Positions 58,476-64,000 of a DNA stretch of 64,000 bases are shown in pieces (positions within the stretch are counted from its first letter, which is position 1; every line of letters starts with the position of its first letter). Below the pieces are notes generated by a model. It was given only the letters and a program-made list of their open reading frames with translations. It ran no database searches and was not told the origin of the DNA. This DNA is from Flavobacterium sp. N1994 (GTDB taxonomy: Bacteria; Bacteroidota; Bacteroidia; Flavobacteriales; Flavobacteriaceae), in contig NZ_CP109999.1 of NCBI RefSeq assembly GCF_025947145.1, positions 2,480,001 to 2,544,000 of the forward strand, given 5' to 3'. The translations under genes and the position numbers were made by a program.

Positions 58476-59381
58476 ATGGCACTTAAATTTTTTAATATTC
58501 TTGATATACGAACATTTTCAGAAAAGTCAGAAAGTGAACAAAAAACAATATTAATTGAAGCAAAAATTTATATAAAAGGTAAAAGCATTCCAATCGACTT
58601 TAGCTTGCAAGAGGGAGAAATTTGGGGAGGTAGTAATAATTATCCAAAGTACCTAGGTCAAGATTTTGAATTTGATGGAGTAAATTACAAATTAAATGAT
58701 GATTTTTTAAATGAAGTATTTAATGAATGTGTTGAATATATTAAATTTCAACACGCTCCAATAATTGAAAATAATATAGAAACTATAAAACTTCAAGCAG
58801 AATTTTCTGGAGATAGTTTTATTTCGGAAATGCTTCAAAATGAAATTAAAAGTTACAATAATTATCTTCAAAAAAAACTCTTTAAAAAACTCCATAATTC
58901 AGATTTTGAAAATGAGCAACAGCATTTTGATATACTTAAAAGTTTCCTAAGTATAAATTGGTATGATTTATCAGATTATTTATTTGGATTAAAAAATATT
59001 CAAAATTATCATATTGTTTCAACTTACTACAGTTATGTAAGACAGAGTCGAATACTATTTTTTTTAAAGTCGAAAAAAGAAATAGATGAAATGGTTGAAA
59101 TAGATAATCAAAAATTCAGCAGACCAAAATTTATTGCAATGCTAAATGAATTAGGTTTTTTTAAATGGGAAGCGATTAAAGATTTATCCAATGACCAAAA
59201 GGCAAAAATTATTTTAGCGTTACTTCAGCAAGATTATAATAACAAAAACACTATTCATAATGTTGTAAAGAATTTTCAAGCACTAAATCCACAAAGTGAA
59301 TTAAATCCCAAAAAATTTACTGCAAATACCCACATAGAAGCGGTAAAGAAGATTTTAAATGCAATAAATAACAAATTGTAA
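58476..59381 (+). CDS. Unknown protein of the tRNA-Leu-linked element
   Basis: 301 residues, soluble, no signal peptide. The N-terminal part (1-90) is beta-rich (KTILIEAKIYIKGKSIPIDF, GGSNNYPKYLGQDFEFDG). The middle is helical and charged. The last 90 residues (FIAMLNELGFFKWEAIKDLSNDQKAKIILALLQQ, KFTANTHIEAVKKILNAINN) resemble a C-terminal module I have seen in proteins of Bacteroidota integrative elements. There the pattern is a LxELG helix, a short-ORF-counting LLxQ helix and a final Asn-rich pair. I assign no function. Position next to tRNA-Leu and an excisionase-type gene suggests a regulatory role in the element. Confidence 0.65.
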   Translation: MALKFFNILDIRTFSEKSESEQKTILIEAKIYIKGKSIPIDFSLQEGEIWGGSNNYPKYLGQDFEFDGVNYKLNDDFLNEVFNECVEYIKFQHAPIIENNIETIKLQAEFSGDSFISEMLQNEIKSYNNYLQKKLFKKLHNSDFENEQQHFDILKSFLSINWYDLSDYLFGLKNIQNYHIVSTYYSYVRQSRILFFLKSKKEIDEMVEIDNQKFSRPKFIAMLNELGFFKWEAIKDLSNDQKAKIILALLQQDYNNKNTIHNVVKNFQALNPQSELNPKKFTANTHIEAVKKILNAINNKL

Positions 59382-59399
59382 TTGTGTCTATTTGAATTT

Positions 59400-59425
59400 G
59401 GTGGAATAAGTTAGTGGATTCCACC
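59400..59425. promoter_or_regulatory. Inverted repeat upstream of the HTH gene (possible operator)
   Basis: GGTGGAAT (59400-59407) and ATTCCACC (59418-59425) form an 8-bp perfect inverted repeat with a 10-nt spacer. It lies 16 nt before a TAnnTTTG box. There is no T-run, so it is not a typical terminator. Confidence 0.45.
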
Positions 59426-59440
59426 CCTCTTAATGTGAAT

Positions 59441-59448
59441 TAATTTTG
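59441..59448 (+). promoter_or_regulatory. -7 promoter box for the element's HTH-primase genes
   Basis: TAATTTTG matches TAnnTTTG, 29 nt before the ATG at 59478. Confidence 0.5.
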
Positions 59449-59477
59449 ACTCATAATAATTCAAACAAATTAATATT

Positions 59478-59768
59478 ATGAGAGAAACAATCCAAATCGA
59501 AAACATCAATTCAGAGGATTTCAAAAACGAAATCATTAATGGTGTAGTTGAGCAAATGAGAAATTTGACTCAAAATTCTACTGCAAAAACAGAAACCGAC
59601 ACGCTTCTCACACGAGAAGAAACTGCAAAATTACTTTCAATTTCTTTAGTTTCCCTTTGGAGCCTAACTAAGCAAAATGCGTTTCCAGTTTATCATATTG
59701 GTAAAAGTGTTAGGTATAAGAGAAGTGAGGTTCTCAACGCATTGCAAAATAAATCTACAAAAATCTAA
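59478..59768 (+). CDS. Excisionase-family helix-turn-helix protein
   Basis: 96 residues. The C-terminal half (about 45-96) is a HTH_17/MerR-like excisionase domain: LLTREETAKLLSISLVSLWSLTKQNAFPVYHIGKSVRYKRSEVLNAL. The N-terminal 40 residues are polar. Such proteins bend DNA at attachment sites or act as regulators in Bacteroidota mobile elements. It is the first gene of a three-gene run with the 105-residue protein and the primase-helicase. The inverted repeat at 59400-59425 may be its operator. Confidence 0.88.
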   Translation: MRETIQIENINSEDFKNEIINGVVEQMRNLTQNSTAKTETDTLLTREETAKLLSISLVSLWSLTKQNAFPVYHIGKSVRYKRSEVLNALQNKSTKI

Positions 59769-59780
59769 ATTTATTTTACA

Positions 59781-60098
59781 ATGAACGACGATAGTATAAA
59801 CTATGATAAAGATGTATTGTATCATCTTAATCAAATTGCTCTTAATTGTGAAAATTTACAATTGAACTACAACCGTGACCGCATAATTATTCGTTATGCA
59901 CAAAACACAATTGAATCCATACAGATAATTGAAAAATTATATCAATTCAGCACTAACTCAAAATTGATTGAAATAGGTAGAAGAGTAAATGAATTATTTG
60001 AATCTGATGCGGATTTAAGTAAAGTAATAATCGTATTAGAAAACACAAAACGTATGACAAACCCAAGCGGTATAGCTTTTTTAAATTTTATGCTATGA
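59781..60098 (+). CDS. Small unknown element protein
   Basis: 105 residues, predicted all-helical (DVLYHLNQIALNCENLQLNYN, AQNTIESIQIIEKLYQ, LIEIGRRVNELFESDADLSKVI). No known motif. It starts 12 nt after the HTH gene and its last four bases overlap the start of the primase-helicase gene, so it is translationally coupled to it. It may be a partner of the helicase. No family recognised. Confidence 0.6.
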   Translation: MNDDSINYDKDVLYHLNQIALNCENLQLNYNRDRIIIRYAQNTIESIQIIEKLYQFSTNSKLIEIGRRVNELFESDADLSKVIIVLENTKRMTNPSGIAFLNFML

Positions 60099-61300
60099 AT
60101 GATATTGAACAATATATAAGAGTAGGAACTGACTATTACAGAATAGTTGAGATTCCATTGACCAACGACAAATTAAAAGTGTTAAAAAAATGGAATAAGC
60201 AGACTATAATTGACGATTATGGTAAATCTAAAATTGATGAGATTGCAAAATTTAAAGGGTTTTGTATAATTCCATCACACATTCAATTTGAGGGGGTAAT
60301 TAATGGTTTTTACAATAAATATGAACCGTTATCGTATAAGCCAATCCAAAACGGCAAGTGGGCAAAAATAGAATTTTTCTTGAAACATATTTTTGGAGAG
60401 CAATATCTATTGGGATTAGATTATCTAACCTTGCTTTGGAGAAAACCAACACAAGTATTGCCGATTTTGTGTTTGGTAAGTAGTGAAAGGAATACTGGAA
60501 AAACGACTTTTCTAAATCTTCTTAAATATATTTTTGAGGGTAATATGACTTTAAATACAAACGAAGATTTCAGAAGTAGATTTAATTCTGATTGGGCGGG
60601 TAAGCTTATAGTTGCCATTGATGAAGTTCTACTTGATAGAATAGAAGACAGCGAAAGGATTAAAAATTTATCAACGGCTAGATATTATAAATCAGAAGCA
60701 AAAGGGAAAGACAGAGAAGAAGTTGAGTTTTTCGGGAAGTTTATTTTGTGTTCTAATAAAGAGGAAAACTTTGTTAAATTGGATAATAATGAAATCAGGT
60801 ATTGGGTTCGTAAAGTACCTAGTTTGCAAAATGGTAGTGATACAAGATTGTTAGAGGAAATGAAAAAGGAAATTCCAAGTTTTACTTATTTTCTCTCTAA
60901 CCGAGAAATGGAAACTACCGAAAAAACTAGGATGTGGTTTGCAAAAGAACAAATTTACACAGAAGCTTTAAAAGTGTTGATTCAAGGAAATAAAACAACC
61001 ATTGAAAAAGAAATAGAAGAATTAATTCTTGATGAATTAGCATTTTTTGAAAAAGAGGAACTTTGCTATACAGCGCAAAACATAGTTGAAATGCTAGGTA
61101 AAAGGAATTTAAAAGTAACTAACAATTACGTTAAGACTATTCTCAATGATAAGTTTAATTTAGTGTACGAAAAAAACAGTAGCTATCAGTTATACCGTTC
61201 GGATTATTCGACCCCAGAATTTTTGGATTTCACAAACCAAAAGGGCAGGTATTATAGATTTACTGTAGATGTTTTTAACGAAAAACTGTTGAAGCGTTGA
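60095..61300 (+). CDS. SF3-type primase-helicase protein of a mobile element
   Basis: 401 residues. An N-terminal unknown region (1-110) is followed by an ATPase with Walker A VSSERNTGKTTFLN near 128-141. Walker B-like LIVAIDEVLL lies near 172, followed by the sensor-like KFILCSNKEENFV and an arginine in IRYWVRKVP. This is the pattern of DUF5906-type/SF3 helicases of phages and plasmids, in Bacteroidota elements often annotated primase-helicase. A winged-helix-like C-terminus (about 300-400) may bind DNA. No primase catalytic domain is evident in this chain. It overlaps the previous gene by 4 nt. Confidence 0.83.
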   Translation: MNDIEQYIRVGTDYYRIVEIPLTNDKLKVLKKWNKQTIIDDYGKSKIDEIAKFKGFCIIPSHIQFEGVINGFYNKYEPLSYKPIQNGKWAKIEFFLKHIFGEQYLLGLDYLTLLWRKPTQVLPILCLVSSERNTGKTTFLNLLKYIFEGNMTLNTNEDFRSRFNSDWAGKLIVAIDEVLLDRIEDSERIKNLSTARYYKSEAKGKDREEVEFFGKFILCSNKEENFVKLDNNEIRYWVRKVPSLQNGSDTRLLEEMKKEIPSFTYFLSNREMETTEKTRMWFAKEQIYTEALKVLIQGNKTTIEKEIEELILDELAFFEKEELCYTAQNIVEMLGKRNLKVTNNYVKTILNDKFNLVYEKNSSYQLYRSDYSTPEFLDFTNQKGRYYRFTVDVFNEKLLKR

Positions 61301-61335
61301 AATATGCCTTAAAACATTGATAATTAATTGCTTTT

Positions 61336-61420
61336 GGTTTCAAAACATAATCAACAATAGGTCAACACTAATAATATTATTAGTGTTGAAACCAAGTTGA
61401 CATTGTGTTTATCGATAAAC
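61336..61420. repeat. Nested palindromes between primase-helicase and RND genes
   Basis: A perfect 28-bp palindrome at 61362-61389 is framed by the inverted pair GGTTTCAA (61336-61343) and TTGAAACC (61386-61393). An alternative pair is GTCAAC (61361-61366) and GTTGAC (61396-61401). It is followed by a separate 14-bp palindrome GTTTATCGATAAAC (61407-61420). No T-run follows the large stem. It lies in a 226-nt gap between convergent genes. Confidence 0.75.
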
Positions 61421-61526
61421 TATTAAAATATAGAAGCTTAAAGCTTTTTTCAACAAATCAACGCCAAATTTAATTTATTATGAAACTTAGGTTTGTTCAA
61501 TGAGGAATTAAATAGAAGCTCTAAAT

Positions 61527-64000
61527 CTACTCCAAATGCTTAAAATGTTTCTCGTTTTTATACACCAAACACAATATACTTGGCAATACGATTAGCAATA
61601 AAGGCATTGCAATTAGAAATCCACCAATGACTGCAATCGCCAAAGGTTGGTGTAATTCTGAACCTGTACCTATTCCAATTGCTAAAGGCAAAAGCGCAAT
61701 TATAGCCCCTAAAGCCGTCATTAATTTTGGACGCAATCTCGTTGAAATGGAATAGATTATTGATTGATTTACGTTTCGAGTTAATTTGAATGTTTCTCTA
61801 AATTGCAGAAAAGTAAAAATGGCATTTTCTGATATAATACCAACGATCATAATAATACCAGTATAACTTCCAACATTTAAGGGAGTTCCAGTTATAAAGA
61901 GCAATATGTAGCTTCCTGAGATGCCTAACACAGAAATTAGAAGTATAGTTAAAGCAATTCTAAAATCTCTAAACAAAAATAAAATAACACCAAAAATCAA
62001 CAAGGATGAAGCTATTAAAATCATTAATAATTCTCTAAAAGATTGCTGTTGGTCTTTGTAAGCACCAGCATATTCAATATAATAGCCACTTGGCAAATGA
62101 ATGTCATTAGTAACTTTAGTCTGAATTTCTTGCATGACACTTCCCAAATCTCGGTTGTCTAATCGTCCTGTTATGACACTCATCATTTGAAGATTTTCAC
62201 GCTCAATTTCAGCAACACCCTTTTGGACAGAAATTGTAACCAAACTCGAAATAGGTATAGATTGTCCGTTGGGTAAAAATATTTTGAGTTGTTTGATATC
62301 TTCTAAACTTCGTTTCTGACCATTAGCATAAATCAATCTGATTGGCGTTTGTTTTTCATTTTCTAATAAACTGCCAACAACGTTACCTTCCAGTGCTGTT
62401 TGCATTTGAAATTGCAAATCGGTTGGTGTAATTCCATACTGAGCCAATTTTGAATAATTCGGTTCAATATTTACAGCTGGTCCAGCCAAAATGATGCCAT
62501 CAAAAACATCAGCAGTTCCTTTTACTTTTTCAACAATGGCAGTAACTTCTTTGGCTATTTTTTGCAATTCTGCTTGGTTGTTTCCATAAACTTTTACTTC
62601 GATTGGCGAAACCGAACTCATTAAATCTCCCAACATATCGCCAATAACCTGCCCAAAATCTATGCGCAAGGCAGGTTGAGTGGCTTCAACTTTGGCACGA
62701 ATTTCATCAATAACATCGTTACTGGTTTTGCTTCTGTCTTTTTTTAACTGAATTAAATAATCACCTCGATTGGGTTCAGTTATAAAAAAGCCCATTTGCG
62801 TTCCTGTTCTTCTGCTATAAGCTTCAACTTCGGGGACTTTTATAATTATTTTTTCTACTTCGGTAAGCATTCTATTGGTTTCTTCAAGTGAAGTTCCCGG
62901 TGGACTTTCATAATCCAAAATGATACTGCCTTCGTCCATTTCGGGTAAAAACCCTGTTTCTAAATTGGGTAAAATGATAAAAATAGAAAGCACTAAAACG
63001 ATACAAAATACAATGCTTACAATGGGCTTTTCTATAAAATAAGCAACCCACTTTTGAGTTTTTACTTCATGTATTTCGACCGTTTCTTGTTTTTCAGAAG
63101 TTGTTTTTTCTTTTTTAGAAAGCAACAAATAAACTACTGGAAGCAACAACCAAGTAACAAAGAACGAGCAAACCAAAGTAATAATCATAGTATCAGTCAA
63201 CACTTTGAAATAGGAACCTGCAACACCACTCATCAAAACAAAAGGGAAAAATATCACAATGGTACTAATGGAAGAACCCACCATTGCAGGGAATAAATAA
63301 TGAATCGCTTTTTGCAAAAGTGTTACCGTTGGTTCGTCAGGATGCTCTTCGTGTGTTCGGTGAATTTGTTCAACAACTACAATAGCATCGTCTATAATCA
63401 ATCCCAAAGCCGCTGCAATCGCACCCAAAGTCATAATATTAAACGTTCCTCCCGTGAGATACAAAACAATAAGTGTTAACCCTAACGTTACAGGAATCGT
63501 TATCAAAATGGTGGCACTTGCTTTGGCAGACTTCAAAAACAGTACAGCAACAATTATGGCTAATAATAATCCGATTAACAAACTATCGGTAACACTTTTT
63601 ACCGCATCATTTACAAAAGTAGCTTGCTGATAATAAGGCGTTATTTTGATTCCGTTTGGAAGTATTTTTTTTAATTCTTCTAATTTAGAATTCATGGCAT
63701 CTGTCAACGAAATCAAATTGGAATTGGGTTGCTTAATTACAGCTACCAATATACTTTCCTTGCCATTGGCATTCACTTTTATGTATTCTTTTGCTTCCTT
63801 AATTTCAACAGTTGCAATGTCTTTTAGGGTGACAATTCCTTTTCCGTTATTGCTGATAACTAGATTTTCGAGTTCGTCTTTTTTATCCACTTGCGCATCA
63901 GTAATGGTTAAATACAAATACCGATAATCAGACAAATACCCATTCGATTTGATAAAGTTGGTTTGACTTAAAACTTGCGAAATAGCATTGGGTGTTATCC
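61527..64000 (-). CDS. RND efflux permease (CusA/CzcA-like), 5' end outside window
   Basis: The frame runs in from the right edge without a start; the TTG at 63935 is internal, because coding continues upstream (ITPNAISQVLSQTNFIKSNGYL). About 824 C-terminal residues of an expected 1030-1050 are visible. There are two helix bundles with periplasmic parts between, the landmark LGLIIDDAIVVVEQIHR (TM4), EMDEGSIILDYESPPGTSLEETNRM, and GSYTGIIMIVGIISENAIF (TM10). The periplasmic region is like heavy-metal RND pumps, but TM4 has the Asp-Asp pair of drug pumps. Adaptor and outer-membrane genes would lie beyond the window. Convergent with the primase-helicase gene. Confidence 0.9.
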   Translation of the reverse strand, partial: ITPNAISQVLSQTNFIKSNGYLSDYRYLYLTITDAQVDKKDELENLVISNNGKGIVTLKDIATVEIKEAKEYIKVNANGKESILVAVIKQPNSNLISLTDAMNSKLEELKKILPNGIKITPYYQQATFVNDAVKSVTDSLLIGLLLAIIVAVLFLKSAKASATILITIPVTLGLTLIVLYLTGGTFNIMTLGAIAAALGLIIDDAIVVVEQIHRTHEEHPDEPTVTLLQKAIHYLFPAMVGSSISTIVIFFPFVLMSGVAGSYFKVLTDTMIITLVCSFFVTWLLLPVVYLLLSKKEKTTSEKQETVEIHEVKTQKWVAYFIEKPIVSIVFCIVLVLSIFIILPNLETGFLPEMDEGSIILDYESPPGTSLEETNRMLTEVEKIIIKVPEVEAYSRRTGTQMGFFITEPNRGDYLIQLKKDRSKTSNDVIDEIRAKVEATQPALRIDFGQVIGDMLGDLMSSVSPIEVKVYGNNQAELQKIAKEVTAIVEKVKGTADVFDGIILAGPAVNIEPNYSKLAQYGITPTDLQFQMQTALEGNVVGSLLENEKQTPIRLIYANGQKRSLEDIKQLKIFLPNGQSIPISSLVTISVQKGVAEIERENLQMMSVITGRLDNRDLGSVMQEIQTKVTNDIHLPSGYYIEYAGAYKDQQQSFRELLMILIASSLLIFGVILFLFRDFRIALTILLISVLGISGSYILLFITGTPLNVGSYTGIIMIVGIISENAIFTFLQFRETFKLTRNVNQSIIYSISTRLRPKLMTALGAIIALLPLAIGIGTGSELHQPLAIAVIGGFLIAMPLLLIVLPSILCLVYKNEKHFKHLE

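Noticed and set aside
1..64000. CRISPR array, rRNA operon, insertion sequence or riboswitch
   Set aside because: No regularly spaced direct repeats, no rRNA-like sequence, no transposase frame and no known riboswitch pattern were found by reading; short or divergent riboswitches could be missed without a covariance search.

Overview
The window is a stretch of AT-rich chromosome from a member of Bacteroidota, most likely Flavobacteriaceae and close to Flavobacterium. Four things point there. Gene starts carry the TAnnTTTG -7 box in place of Shine-Dalgarno/sigma70 signals. Three proteins end in type A sorting domains of the type IX secretion system (T9SS). Family-restricted genes are present (DUF4271 next to hemD, DUF4296, DUF6252, DUF4407, DUF3050). 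Ribosomal protein S16 has a long acidic tail and DnaE carries a fused N-terminal exonuclease, as in this group.

Layout. 1-13.6 kb is mostly housekeeping: a DUF3108 protein cut by the window edge, DUF423, pckA, hemD-DUF4271, a polyprenol-phosphate glycosyltransferase, dihydroorotase, a DUF4296 lipoprotein, an SDR epimerase, tyrS, a LuxE-like synthetase and two T9SS proteins, one of them almost only a sorting domain. 13.8-18.4 kb holds a PhoB/PhoR-like pair, a GT28-like transferase, trmB, a LysE exporter and an alkyltransferase-like protein. 18.3-29.1 kb is a coherent export locus. An NtrY-like kinase and NtrC-like regulator read left. A HlyD adaptor, MacB-like ATPase, GIN-domain protein, M1-like metalloprotein, FtsX-type permease and TolC-like channel read right. 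29.2-32.1 kb is an iron-sulfur/electron-transfer block (Mrp, NifU-like, ferredoxin reductase, ferredoxin).

32-45.5 kb carries an SGNH lipoprotein, DUF3050, acyl-CoA dehydrogenase, a TrmN6-like methyltransferase, rimM-rpsP, a DUF6252-like lipoprotein, an RRM protein, dnaE, trxA, a DUF58 protein and tRNA-Asp. 45.8-58.1 kb has a large multidomain T9SS protein, two small envelope proteins, a GT2/UPF0104 membrane pair, a tight ruvC-hemW-cyclase-GNAT-YjbR operon, a DUF4407 protein and an M20 dipeptidase. From tRNA-Leu(UAG) at 58.25 kb the character changes: an unknown 301-aa protein, an excisionase-type HTH protein, a small unknown and an SF3-type primase-helicase look like the left part of an integrated element. 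Then come stacked palindromes and an RND efflux gene that runs off the window.

The most notable non-gene structure is a dispersed intergenic repeat. It occurs four times, twice in a long form with a hairpin core and twice in a short form without it, close to gene 3' ends, and in two cases it supplies the stop codon. No CRISPR array, rRNA or insertion sequence was seen. Start codons were moved inward where the longer reading frame ran into a promoter box or a divergent gene.
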